Below, piece after piece: positions 7,598 through 16,321 of a stretch of 61,844 nt of DNA. Position numbers and translations under genes: made by a program. The stretch is from a virus: the IMG/VR virus record IMGVR_UViG_3300031963_005593, positions 1 to 61,844 of that record; one strand, 5' to 3'. Under the pieces are notes generated by a model that saw only the letters and a program-made list of their open reading frames with translations, did not search any database and had not been told where the DNA came from. How positions within the stretch are numbered: position 1 is the stretch's first letter; every line of letters begins with the position of its first letter.

Positions 7598-10224
7598 GAG
7601 CAAAGCAATTCGTACCTATTGTAGAAGCTCAGCAAGAGCTTTTTGAAGTAAATATGAGCCCAGGCAACTTGAAGAAGCTTGCTAGTGGCATTGATGCATT
7701 AGTGGGTATTGAATTTGAAATGCTTGTTCCTGACGTTGGTGTTGTAGATGATGACGATATGGAACCGGAAGAGGATATGGATTATGATGAAGAAGCCTAC
7801 GATATTGATGATATCGTTCGCTTCTTTAATGACGGTGACTACAATGATCGCAGCACAATTAGAGACTTAGAAGAAGAACTAAAAGAAAAGTTCTATGAGT
7901 GGCAAAGCGAACAAATTGATGAGCAGTGGAATAATGACGGTAGAGAATACTTTGCAAAATGGGTAAAAGACAACGTAGATCCTGATACGATTGCCGATCA
8001 CGTAGACAAAGAAGAAGATTTATTTGGTAATAGAAACCCTGACGGATCAGACTGGGCACAGTTCATTGAAGATGAATGGGAAGAAGGATTTGACAGCGAT
8101 AGTTATCAAAGGGCATACGATGATTTCCGCGAAGAAAGACAAGATGAAGGCGACTTTGACGAAAGAGAATTCTTAAGAGAAATCGGCATTCGTTATATGT
8201 CCGATGTTAATGATCGTGTCAGAGAATATGTTGCATGGCCACATTATACCTATCCAAGTGGCGATGGAGAAATGAACCTTGAGAATCTAGCAGATGAATT
8301 CTCAGATGCAATCGGTCGCAAAGTTCACTACAGTACTGGTTATCACGGTGGACCAAGAACGAGTGATGCGTATACGATTGAACCCGACAGCAGTTTAAGC
8401 GGTTCAGGTGATGATGCTGGACTTGAGTTCATTAGTCCCCCATTGCCAATTGATGAAGCGTTAGCAGATGTTAAGAAGATTAAAGAGTGGGCCGATGACA
8501 AGGGCGCATATACTAATAGAACTACTGGTCTTCACATGAATGTCAGTGTTCCTGGATTTAATCAAGAAAATTTGGACTTCGTTAAACTTACATTATTGTT
8601 AGGTGACAAGTATCTATTAGATAGATTTGGCCGCAGTGCAAATAGTTATTGTAAGAGTGCTTTAGATGTTATTGAAGAAGCACCCAGCATACAAGACAAA
8701 GAACTACTATTCAAGAAATTAAAAAATAATCTTGAAACTATTGCAAGTAAAGTTATTCACTCAGGTAGAGTAGGTAAGTTCACAAGTATCAATCCTAAAG
8801 ACAATCGTGTTGAATTCAGAGGCCCGGGCGGTGATTGGCTTGATCAAAACTTTGACAAGATTGAAGATACATTATACCGCTGCGTAGTAGCACTTGACGC
8901 TGCTGTTGATCCTGACAAGTATCGTAAGGAATACTTAAAGAAGCTTACTAAGATGTTTGCTCCTACTAAGGGTTCACTGGAAGATGTGTTCGTTCAGTAT
9001 GCAGCAGGTACTATCACTAGAGAAGAATTGAAGAACAAGCTTAAGGCTACACAATCACAAAGAAAACAAGAGAAACTATCCAAAGAAGGAGTAGTTGAAC
9101 TTGAATTCTATGATGCAAGAGACGGTGACTGGATCATTGAATATGACAATCCAACCGGCGACAATCGCAGAATGTTCCTCAAAAAGACTGAACAGGTTGA
9201 TGATGCTAATAAGGCAATGGAAGCTGCAATGAAATTAGAGCCGAGTTGGTTCAAGCCTGATGACATTGAAAATATCATCGCAACTGAATTTACCGGTAAA
9301 AAAGAATATAACGTGTTTGACAAGGATGGTAATGTCGTTGGTAACTATATGGCAATAACACCTTTACAAGCAATTGATATTACACTTAGTTATGAGAGTG
9401 GATTGCCAAAGCAAGGATTGACTGCTAAGTTAGCAAGCGAGACTCCGCAACAACCACTTAGAATGGCACCCGGCGAATCAGAGTTCGTCGTAATTAACAA
9501 TACATTAAATCAAAGAGTTGATTTAGCGGCAAGAGATAGCGCAACTGCATTAAGCCGCGCATTGCGTAACAATCCAAGTTGGGACTCATATCAACATCAG
9601 ATTAGAGTTCTCTCGGCAACTCCTCAGTCTCAAGAAGAACCGCAATACAACTTATATCGTGTAAGAGGTAACGGCGAAAGTCAATACATTAGTGCTAGAA
9701 CAGTGGGTGAAGCTGGAAGAATCGCATTGACATTGTACCCTAGCATGGGTGATACCGTTGGCAGTCTAGATGTTGTATTGCAGGATGCTGATCCTAATGT
9801 GGTCAATATGTATCTAAGATCGCAACAGAGTGAACTAGAGCGCAGAAATAATCAGTCATCCTCCAGTAATGAATTGACTGCAACTCCAAGAGAATTTTAT
9901 GTTAGCAACAACAGATTTGGCGGCACGATTAGAGTTGAAGCCCCTAATCAGGAAGAAGCATACCACGCTGCTACTAGAGCCCGCCCTGAATGGTCAATAC
10001 TAGACTTGACAGCAACCGAAGTAGGCGGAAGATCAAATCAATCTAATAATGGATTGACAGCAGGACAACCCGGCGAAGGTGAGCTTTATCAAGTTACAGA
10101 TGTAGGCGACACCGGGGGTGTAGTCATTCGTGCAACTAGTCCAGAACATGCTATTGAACGAGCTAGACAGGCGCACCGCATAGACCCTTCAAGAGAATTA
10201 GAAGCAAGGCTATATAACGGTTGA
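7594..10224 (+). CDS. Amidoligase-domain protein with C-terminal repeats and capsid-targeting-like leader
   Basis: An 876-residue protein starting MRAKQFVPIVEAQ (leader with IVE site). The catalytic region fits the putative amidoligase family (glutamine-synthetase/gamma-GCS fold, ATP-dependent amide bond formation): GIEFEMLVPDVG at about 37-48, a very acidic insert to about 210, then LEFISPPLP, TTGLHMNVSV and NRVEFRGPGG at about 275-415. The C-terminal third (about 500-876) has about six diverged repeats of 45-60 residues, each a strand pair followed by a helix with A-x-x-A and a Pro-Ser/Glu-Trp type end (NPSWDSY, RPEWSIL, EPSWFKP). Its start overlaps the ART gene (ATGA). It is probably a virion-packaged or structural enzyme. 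Confidence 0.75.
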   Translation: MRAKQFVPIVEAQQELFEVNMSPGNLKKLASGIDALVGIEFEMLVPDVGVVDDDDMEPEEDMDYDEEAYDIDDIVRFFNDGDYNDRSTIRDLEEELKEKFYEWQSEQIDEQWNNDGREYFAKWVKDNVDPDTIADHVDKEEDLFGNRNPDGSDWAQFIEDEWEEGFDSDSYQRAYDDFREERQDEGDFDEREFLREIGIRYMSDVNDRVREYVAWPHYTYPSGDGEMNLENLADEFSDAIGRKVHYSTGYHGGPRTSDAYTIEPDSSLSGSGDDAGLEFISPPLPIDEALADVKKIKEWADDKGAYTNRTTGLHMNVSVPGFNQENLDFVKLTLLLGDKYLLDRFGRSANSYCKSALDVIEEAPSIQDKELLFKKLKNNLETIASKVIHSGRVGKFTSINPKDNRVEFRGPGGDWLDQNFDKIEDTLYRCVVALDAAVDPDKYRKEYLKKLTKMFAPTKGSLEDVFVQYAAGTITREELKNKLKATQSQRKQEKLSKEGVVELEFYDARDGDWIIEYDNPTGDNRRMFLKKTEQVDDANKAMEAAMKLEPSWFKPDDIENIIATEFTGKKEYNVFDKDGNVVGNYMAITPLQAIDITLSYESGLPKQGLTAKLASETPQQPLRMAPGESEFVVINNTLNQRVDLAARDSATALSRALRNNPSWDSYQHQIRVLSATPQSQEEPQYNLYRVRGNGESQYISARTVGEAGRIALTLYPSMGDTVGSLDVVLQDADPNVVNMYLRSQQSELERRNNQSSSSNELTATPREFYVSNNRFGGTIRVEAPNQEEAYHAATRARPEWSILDLTATEVGGRSNQSNNGLTAGQPGEGELYQVTDVGDTGGVVIRATSPEHAIERARQAHRIDPSRELEARLYNG

Positions 10225-10260
10225 CATTGGCCCGTCAATATGATAAAACAGTGATTCACT

Positions 10261-10273
10261 GATAAATACTACA
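10261..10273 (+). promoter_or_regulatory. Late promoter, T4-type (GATAAATACTACA)
   Basis: GATAAATA at 10261-10268. The predicted start at about 10274 gives a 13-nt leader containing GAGGTGA before the ATG at 10287. Confidence 0.65.
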
Positions 10274-10286
10274 GAGGTGATAGATT

Positions 10287-10595
10287 ATGAAGATTAATGA
10301 AATTCTTACCGAATCGTTTGACAACATTGAAGATCCGGATACCGACAAGGTCCCCAACATTGTCATGCAGATTCGCAAGAGCATGGACACTGGCGGCAAT
10401 CGCCCTATCATCTTCCGTGACGGTAGTAAGGAAGCTCTTCCAGTAAATGCTATGATTGCATTCTTGAATCGTTATGAAACTCTTAAGCCAATGGATCGTG
10501 AAGAAATGCAAGACCGTGCTGTTCAGAGCAAGGAAGCATTCATTGATGCAGTCAAGAACTATAACAAGCCTAGAGCACCAAAGAGTATCTACTAA
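10287..10595 (+). CDS. Small leader-bearing phage protein
   Basis: A 102-residue protein starting MKINEILTES, the same leader type (ILTE as IxE/LxE site). The body reads IIFRDGSKEALPVNAMIAFLNRYETLKP and is a familiar small T4-type phage protein without known function. It has its own late promoter and an excellent GAGGTGA ribosome site. Confidence 0.65.
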   Translation: MKINEILTESFDNIEDPDTDKVPNIVMQIRKSMDTGGNRPIIFRDGSKEALPVNAMIAFLNRYETLKPMDREEMQDRAVQSKEAFIDAVKNYNKPRAPKSIY

Positions 10596-10651
10596 TAACG
10601 TAAAAAGTACGTAGTTTTAATAAACTAGTAGTTTTAAAATACCCCCACATG

Positions 10652-10665
10652 GCTAAATATTATTA
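10652..10665 (+). promoter_or_regulatory. Late promoter, T4-type (GCTAAATATTATTA)
   Basis: GCTAAATA at 10652-10659, two mismatches from TATAAATA. Its predicted start near 10665 leaves an A/T-rich leader ending in AAGGAG before the GTG at 10687. It may drive the holin-like pair and the curli block. Confidence 0.5.
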
Positions 10666-10686
10666 TAATAATAATAAGGAGCTATT

Positions 10687-10968
10687 GTGGGGGAATTTTT
10701 TAAACTAGTTGCCGATGTGGGCTTTCCAATCGCAGCAGCAGTCGCTGCCGGCTATTTCGTATTTCTTACATTGAAGTTCATTCTTGCAGGCGTAACAGGT
10801 TCTGTTGCGGGCATGAAGGACATAATCACGGCATTAGACAATCGTGTTAAAACAATGAATCATGACGTTATACGTATTGATACCGTCGTGTCAAATGCTT
10901 TGGGCCTTAAGCCAGATATTAACCGTGTTGCTCGTGCAGACGGTAAAAATGATGCAAGGAGAGACTAA
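10687..10968 (+). CDS. Holin-like small membrane protein 1
   Basis: A 93-residue protein with a GTG start, chosen because AAGGAG lies 6 bp upstream. One transmembrane segment follows a short N-terminus (VGFPIAAAVAAGYFVFLTLKFI), then a charged helical tail (IITALDNRVKTMNHDVIRID). The topology resembles BhlA/UviB-type holins. It is paralogous to the next gene (GFPI, GYFV, LDNRV/LIDRIR, D-IR). Holin function is inferred only from shape. Confidence 0.6.
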   Translation: MGEFFKLVADVGFPIAAAVAAGYFVFLTLKFILAGVTGSVAGMKDIITALDNRVKTMNHDVIRIDTVVSNALGLKPDINRVARADGKNDARRD

Positions 10969-11276
10969 TGGGACCAAATATAGCTAAACTAATCGGTGAG
11001 TATGGTTTCCCTATTGTTGCTGCATTCGGCATGGGATATTTCGTATACTATGTTTGGAAGTGGGCAACTACTGAGGTAAAACCAGTATTAAGCGAAGCAA
11101 ACACTACGTTAGTAGCACTCATTGATCGTATTCGTATGCTTGATAATGATTTGATTAGAATGAATCAAAAAGTGGATACTGTATTGCATTTGCGCGGTAA
11201 GACTATTGAGAGAGAAAGAATTGAAGCTGAGCATATGATTAATCAGGCTAAACCATCTAAAACAGATAAGAACTAA
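10968..11276 (+). CDS. Holin-like small membrane protein 2
   Basis: A 102-residue paralogue of the upstream protein, starting in a TAATG overlap. It has YGFPIVAAFGMGYFVYYVWKW as the membrane segment and a coiled tail (LIDRIRMLDNDLIRMNQKVD) ending in a basic region. A tandem pair of related single-span proteins is what a holin/antiholin pair can look like; an alternative is a paired channel for some other purpose, because curli export genes follow directly. Confidence 0.6.
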   Translation: MGPNIAKLIGEYGFPIVAAFGMGYFVYYVWKWATTEVKPVLSEANTTLVALIDRIRMLDNDLIRMNQKVDTVLHLRGKTIERERIEAEHMINQAKPSKTDKN

Positions 11277-11291
11277 AGGTGTACAGGAAAA

Positions 11292-11735
11292 ATGCTGAAA
11301 CGAGTAACACTATTATTAGGACTCTTAGTAAGCACTCCTGCACAGGCTACCGAGATAGTATTCCAATTTAAAAACCCATCATTTTCGGGAGTTAACACCG
11401 GAGCACACTGGTTAACAATTGAAAATCAGGAAGCTACTAGAAAGAAGGCTATTCAGGATAAGATAGAGGCTGATCTTAAAGCAAAAGCACTAGAAGAAAA
11501 GAACTCCATCTTAAACCGTTTTCTAAACAACTTGCAGTCTCGTATCTACTCTCAATTAGCTCAACAATTGACCAACAACTTATTTGGTTCAATGGGGGGA
11601 CAGCGTGGGGAGTTTACACTTGAAGGCAACATAATCAGATACGAAAAAACAGACACAGAAATAAAGCTAGTAATCACTGACGCTGATGGCAACCAAACAG
11701 AAATCATAGTTCCTACTACTGGATTTAAATGGTAA
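11292..11735 (+). CDS. csgF: Curli assembly protein CsgF-like
   Basis: A 147-residue exported protein. Signal peptide about 1-19 (LLLGLLVSTPAQA), then EIVFQFKNPSFSG with a following HWL, the CsgF signature (LVFxPxNPSFGG ... WLL). CsgF binds the CsgG pore at the outer surface and couples secretion to nucleation. The middle is a charged helix and SQLAQQLTNNLF matches the CsgF C-terminal helix; an extra beta-rich tail follows. The gene is directly followed by csgG with a TAATG overlap. Confidence 0.85.
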   Translation: MLKRVTLLLGLLVSTPAQATEIVFQFKNPSFSGVNTGAHWLTIENQEATRKKAIQDKIEADLKAKALEEKNSILNRFLNNLQSRIYSQLAQQLTNNLFGSMGGQRGEFTLEGNIIRYEKTDTEIKLVITDADGNQTEIIVPTTGFKW

Positions 11736-12556
11736 TGAACTATAAGATATTGATATTACCCTTATTATTGTCCGGATGCATGTCCACTGGGTCAGGCATA
11801 CTTGAAATAAAGGATAATCCCACAAGATTAACTACTCAAGTAAACGAACTATACACATTACCGGCACCCGAAAGACAGGCAGTAGTAGCGGTATATGAGT
11901 TTCCTGATTTAACTGGTCAACGCAAAGACAAAGATGGTATTGCTAGTATCTCAACTGCTGTTACACAAGGCGGTGCCCCATTATTGATTTCTGCGTTGAA
12001 GGACGCAGGTGGAGGCACTTGGTTCAGAGTAGTAGAACGCAACAGAGTAGACGACCTAGCAAGAGAACGCCAAATTGTTCGTCAAACTCGTGAAGAATAT
12101 TCGGGCGAGGGGGAAAATAAGCTTGATCCTATGCTATTTGCTGGATTGATCATCCAAGGTGGCATCATTGGCTATGATACTAACATCCAGACAGGTGGCG
12201 CGGGCGCAAGATATTTGGGCATCGGCGGTTCAACAGTTTATAGAAAAGATCAAGTGGTAGTGTCATTGCGTGCAGTTAGTACTAACACAGGTGAAGTAAT
12301 ACTTAACGTACAAGTCTCAAAAACTGTATTATCTGTAGGCAGAGACCTGTCAGTGTTTAAGTTCGTAGATGTTGGCACTAAATTAATTGAAGCAGAAGCC
12401 GGAATGACTGAAAATGAAGCTAACACAATGGCAGTCAAGATGGCAATTGAAGAAGCAGTTTTACAAATGGTAAAACAAGGAATAGAAAAGGGATATTTTA
12501 AAGTTGCGCCGAAGATTGAATACGATCTATCGGTAACAGGGGAAACAAAACAATGA
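11735..12556 (+). CDS. csgG: Curli secretion channel CsgG-like lipoprotein
   Basis: A 273-residue outer-membrane lipoprotein that forms the type VIII (curli) secretion pore. The start at 11735 overlaps the csgF stop; an ATG at 11729 is the alternative. The lipobox LLSGC puts the acylated Cys at residue 15. Family landmarks are VVAVYEFPDLTGQ, GTWFRVVERNRVDDLARERQIVRQTR, LLFAGLIIQGGIIGYDTN-like strands, and VSLRAVSTNTGEVI. The length matches E. coli CsgG (277 residues). It overlaps the next gene by 4 bp. Confidence 0.92.
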   Translation: MNYKILILPLLLSGCMSTGSGILEIKDNPTRLTTQVNELYTLPAPERQAVVAVYEFPDLTGQRKDKDGIASISTAVTQGGAPLLISALKDAGGGTWFRVVERNRVDDLARERQIVRQTREEYSGEGENKLDPMLFAGLIIQGGIIGYDTNIQTGGAGARYLGIGGSTVYRKDQVVVSLRAVSTNTGEVILNVQVSKTVLSVGRDLSVFKFVDVGTKLIEAEAGMTENEANTMAVKMAIEEAVLQMVKQGIEKGYFKVAPKIEYDLSVTGETKQ

Positions 12557-13248
12557 AAAACAAACTAATGCTTTTTGTCATCGCACTGATGACCAGCACA
12601 CTATCTTTCGCACAATCAACAACTAACTCAGTTTATATTGAGCAAGTAGGTGATACCAGCACAATTGATATTACACAAAAAGGGCAAAGTAACAAAATAG
12701 GTACCGAAGCTAACCGTGTAGTACTTGAAGGCAATAATCAAACAATTACAATAACACAGGAAGGTAACAATAATTCTGTGCAGGGTTCTATCATCCAAGC
12801 AGATAATATAAACATTGATACTACTGTGACGGGTGATAACAACTCACTAACCTATGACTTAGGAAGTGCCGCAACTATTGCAGGATCTACAAAGACACTC
12901 ACAGTTGCCGGTGATTCCAACAGTCTTGTCTTTAACCAAGGTACAACATCTTCTGCAACTAATGCGGTTCAGAATATCACATTAACGGGTGATACAAATA
13001 CACTTACCTCTACAATAAACGCAGATGATGTTGTCAATACTAAAACTATCATGGGTGACGGAAACAACATCACTACATTACAGAATGGAACAGCCGGAAA
13101 GAACATTGAAATGGTTCTTACAGGAAACACCAATAATGTAACGATAAACCAGCAGAGTACATCGAATGTTGATACACTTAAGATCAATAGCACAAGCAAC
13201 GGCAGCACTATTACTATTAATCAGTGTAACGCCCTCGGCCCATGCTAA
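12553..13248 (+). CDS. Curlin-repeat protein (CsgA/CsgB-like amyloid subunit)
   Basis: A 231-residue secreted protein with signal peptide about 1-20 (LMTSTLSFAQ). The mature part has about eight repeats of roughly 22-25 residues with G-x-x-N/S-x-I/L and Q-x-G spacing: IEQVGDTSTIDITQKGQSN, ITQEGNNNSV, VTGDNNSL, VAGDSNSL, LTGDTNTL, LTGNTNNV. This is the curlin pattern that stacks into an amyloid beta-helix, though more diverged than E. coli CsgA. It ends INQCNALGPC with two Cys. It is presumably the substrate of the upstream CsgG/CsgF. Only one subunit gene is seen. Confidence 0.85.
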   Translation: MKNKLMLFVIALMTSTLSFAQSTTNSVYIEQVGDTSTIDITQKGQSNKIGTEANRVVLEGNNQTITITQEGNNNSVQGSIIQADNINIDTTVTGDNNSLTYDLGSAATIAGSTKTLTVAGDSNSLVFNQGTTSSATNAVQNITLTGDTNTLTSTINADDVVNTKTIMGDGNNITTLQNGTAGKNIEMVLTGNTNNVTINQQSTSNVDTLKINSTSNGSTITINQCNALGPC

Positions 13249-14254
13249 TATTGGAAAGGTAACACAAAATCGCGGGACGAGTGAAGTTGTGAAGAACGCT
13301 CAACGTGTCCCTACACGCCCGCAGTTACCCATTTCTAAAATGGATAGGGTACAGACCGGTAACGGTAGAGTTGAAATCACGTTTGTGGATGACTCTACCG
13401 TTAAAGTCACCGAACAATCCAAATTAGTAATTGATGATTTTGTTTACAGCGGCAAACCTTCTACTAGCAGAATGGCCCTCAAGTTTGCGTCAGGGACTGT
13501 TAGATTTGCTACGGGTCAGTCAGGAAAGATCAACAAGAGTAATATTAATCTACGCACACCAACTGCTACTATTGCAGTGAGAGGAACTGATTTTGCTGCA
13601 ACAGTAGATGATTTCGGCAAAAGTTTGGTTATTCTTTTACCAGAACCAAATGGCTCAGTAGGAGAAATCATTGTTTCAAACGCAGCGGGTACTGTTATTC
13701 TTACCAAAGCATTTCAAGCAACTATCATATCTACTACAGACAGTAAACCTTCACGCCCGGTCATATTGAATCTTACACTAGATCAAATTGATAATATGTT
13801 GATTGTCTCGCCCGCCGAAGAAGTTCGCACTAGTGAGGATTCAGAAGATAGTAGAAACAACATATTAGATTTAACCGAACTTGATGTTGATTTTCTTGCT
13901 ACAAATGATTTGACAGAGGAACAACTTGCTAGTTCAGACCTTGATATTAACGCTATCAATAGTGATTTTCTAGGAGAAGATTTTCTTGATGATATAAGTA
14001 CAACTGATTGTGTTACTAAAGATAATACAAAGTTGTGTGGTACTACATTTGGACTTAACAATACTACACAGATAACTACTATCATATCAGGTGATTATTT
14101 ACGTCTTGTTAGAACTCTCAACTCAACAGTTGACTTTGTTGTGCAGAAGGATGTAGGGAAGTCGTTGTATATAGATAGTAATGGAAAAGCGTTTTTGATT
14201 GAAATAAACGAGCCAGCTGGAGGAACTATAATCAATGTTAAACAAACTGAATAA
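13166..14254 (+). CDS. FecR-domain periplasmic protein
   Basis: A 362-residue protein whose start lies 83 bp inside the curlin gene in another frame. That overlap encodes a convincing signal peptide (residues about 1-27, AALLLLISVTPSAHA), which supports the start. Residues about 30-160 form a FecR domain: RVQTGNGRVEITFVDDSTVKV and RTPTATIAVRGTDFAA. The rest is acidic (EDSEDSRNN, many Asp/Leu) with two Cys near 287-293. FecR domains are periplasmic sensor or scaffold modules, often paired with CHASE2 cyclases in bacteria, as here. The next gene overlaps its end by 20 bp. Confidence 0.85.
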   Translation: MLIHLRSIAQATAALLLLISVTPSAHANIGKVTQNRGTSEVVKNAQRVPTRPQLPISKMDRVQTGNGRVEITFVDDSTVKVTEQSKLVIDDFVYSGKPSTSRMALKFASGTVRFATGQSGKINKSNINLRTPTATIAVRGTDFAATVDDFGKSLVILLPEPNGSVGEIIVSNAAGTVILTKAFQATIISTTDSKPSRPVILNLTLDQIDNMLIVSPAEEVRTSEDSEDSRNNILDLTELDVDFLATNDLTEEQLASSDLDINAINSDFLGEDFLDDISTTDCVTKDNTKLCGTTFGLNNTTQITTIISGDYLRLVRTLNSTVDFVVQKDVGKSLYIDSNGKAFLIEINEPAGGTIINVKQTE

Positions 14255-16286
14255 AATCTTACTTTCGCCCTGGCTAGCATTAGCTACATTATCACTATTA
14301 CTATTAGTGAAGTTGATGAATCCGTTCCTTGTTGACAGTATGAAACTGAAATATTACGATTATCTGATGCTGGGTGAACCAGTTAAGTCAGAGCAAATTG
14401 TAGTAGCAAATATTGGGGAGAAAGCAATTGAAAAATATGGACAATATCCGTTCTCTCGTGAAACATACGGTGAGATTATTAGAGAACTTTATGATAACGG
14501 CGCTGGTCTTGTTGGTACTACTATTCTTATGTCTGAACCTGATAGGATGGGCACTGATGTAAAACTTGCTGAGACATTAAAACAGTATCCGGTTGTGTTA
14601 AGTCAAACGCTTGTAGAAGAATGCTCTACGGATAATCGTCTCCCTCGCCGCACAGGTATTGCTGTAGTCGGTGACGGACAACCCACTGATTTTCTTCCGA
14701 ACTATCCATGTGTGCTTGATAACATTCCAGTACTTCAAGCGTCTGCTGTAGGCGTCGGTATAACATCTTCTCTTCCTGAGACGGACGGGGTAACTCGCCG
14801 AGTGCCTTTATTAGGGATTTCAAATGGCGAATATTATCCTGCGTTTTCTTTAGAACTTTTGAGAGTTGCTGCGGGAGATCCTTCATATCAAGCGAAGATA
14901 AATCAGACGGGTGTTGAAGCATTACGTGTTCCTCAGTATGGTATAATTAAGACCGACGAATATGGCAGGGTGTTTATGAACCCAAATTACCAATTTCAAT
15001 CTGTTGAAGTAGGCGGCGATATTCCTCGTCTGGATGGGAAAATTGTTGTTCTCGGAGTGACCGCGAAAGGCGTTGCAAACCCAGTAGCAACTCCGTCTGG
15101 TGCCCAAATGCCTCACACGGTTCAGGCCAGTCTTCTTGAGACTCTAATAAAGGGAGATTCGGTGTCAATTCCGAATTGGGTGGATCTTGCTGATCTTTTG
15201 GCATTTGTTGTCCTCTCAGTTTTGATTATCTTACTGTCAAGAGTAAGATACTCAATTGTTTGGATCGGCATATTACTAGCAGGCTATGTTTACGCTCCGA
15301 TATATCTATTTACCCATAACAAGATATTATTTGATATTTCTTTCAACGTTTTGGCTGCATTAGTAATCTATCTGCACATCTATACTGTTAAGTTTATCAG
15401 CGAGTACTTACAGAAGCAACAGATTAAGAAGCAGTTTGGTACATATCTAAGTCCTGATCTTGTTGCACAACTACAGCGTCAACCAGAACTATTGAAGCTT
15501 GGTGGTACAGAGCAAGAATTGTCAATCATGTTTACTGATGTTCGTGGATTCACAACTATTAGTGAACACTACGGTAAAGATGTTCAGGGCTTGACAAGCA
15601 TCATGAATCGGTATATGACTGCTATGACCAAAGCTATTCTAGAGAATAAGGGTACATTAGACAAGTATATCGGTGACGCACAAATGGCGTTTTGGAATGC
15701 ACCATTAGACAATCCACAACACGCTAAGGATGCGGTTATAACAGCATTTACTATGCTCAAATCATTGGAGGACTTCAATAATGAAATCAGACAAGAAGGT
15801 ATCCCCGCTTTTGGTATGGGCCTTGGCATTAATACTGACACCGTTGTTGTTGGTAACATGGGTTCTGACCAGCGTTTTGACTACACTTGCCTTGGTGATG
15901 GGGTTAATCTCGCTTCAAGACTTGAAGGACAATCTAAGCCCTATGGTGTCAAAATTGTTATCGGACCCAAAACAGCAAGTTGTGTCAAAGATGAATATCA
16001 AATTATAGAACTAGACTTGATTGCAGTTAAAGGTAAGACTGAACCTGCTAAAATATACACAGTTTTACCTTTCCATGAAATATTAGCAGAGACTACCCAT
16101 ATCAAGTTTTTGGAGCTTTATCGTCAAGGTCATTGGGATGCTGCTGAAAAGCAAGCAACTATTTTAAAACATCATTGGCGAGGAGAAATGGTTCAGTATT
16201 ACGATATGATGATTGAACGAATTGAAGAATTTAAGAACAATCCTCCCGCTAAGTGGGATGGAGTGTACAGGGCAACTTCAAAGTAA
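14235..16286 (+). CDS. CHASE2-domain adenylate/guanylate cyclase (class III)
   Basis: A 683-residue membrane enzyme making a cyclic nucleotide (probably cAMP). One N-terminal transmembrane helix leads to a periplasmic CHASE2 sensor (about 35-315; MKLKYYDYLMLGEP, VVANIGEKAIEKYGQ, YPFSRETYGEII). Three helices at about 318-395 return to the cytoplasm. The catalytic domain begins near 423: FTDVRGFTTISE and KYIGDAQMAFW give the two metal Asp, and DYTCLGDGVNLASRLE carries the Asn/Arg transition-state residues. All key residues look intact. It ends in a short tail with a TPR-like look. Overlap with the FecR gene suggests joint expression and perhaps a FecR-CHASE2 contact in the periplasm. Confidence 0.93.
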   Translation: MLNKLNKILLSPWLALATLSLLLLVKLMNPFLVDSMKLKYYDYLMLGEPVKSEQIVVANIGEKAIEKYGQYPFSRETYGEIIRELYDNGAGLVGTTILMSEPDRMGTDVKLAETLKQYPVVLSQTLVEECSTDNRLPRRTGIAVVGDGQPTDFLPNYPCVLDNIPVLQASAVGVGITSSLPETDGVTRRVPLLGISNGEYYPAFSLELLRVAAGDPSYQAKINQTGVEALRVPQYGIIKTDEYGRVFMNPNYQFQSVEVGGDIPRLDGKIVVLGVTAKGVANPVATPSGAQMPHTVQASLLETLIKGDSVSIPNWVDLADLLAFVVLSVLIILLSRVRYSIVWIGILLAGYVYAPIYLFTHNKILFDISFNVLAALVIYLHIYTVKFISEYLQKQQIKKQFGTYLSPDLVAQLQRQPELLKLGGTEQELSIMFTDVRGFTTISEHYGKDVQGLTSIMNRYMTAMTKAILENKGTLDKYIGDAQMAFWNAPLDNPQHAKDAVITAFTMLKSLEDFNNEIRQEGIPAFGMGLGINTDTVVVGNMGSDQRFDYTCLGDGVNLASRLEGQSKPYGVKIVIGPKTASCVKDEYQIIELDLIAVKGKTEPAKIYTVLPFHEILAETTHIKFLELYRQGHWDAAEKQATILKHHWRGEMVQYYDMMIERIEEFKNNPPAKWDGVYRATSK

Positions 16287-16300
16287 GTTGCCCAATAATT
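16270..16300 (+). terminator. Hairpin terminator overlapping the cyclase stop codon
   Basis: GGGCAACTT at 16270-16278 pairs perfectly with AAGTTGCCC at 16285-16293 around a 6-nt loop, followed by AATAATTTT. The stop TAA at 16284-16286 overlaps the loop/right-arm boundary. It separates the curli/cyclase block from the barrel gene. Confidence 0.75.
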
Positions 16301-16321
16301 TTGACACAGACACAGTTATGT

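Noticed and set aside
10221-10249. TTGACA followed by TATGAT/TAAAAC before the gene at 10287
   Set aside because: Spacers of 12 or 17 bp with a poor -10; the late box at 10261 explains expression better.
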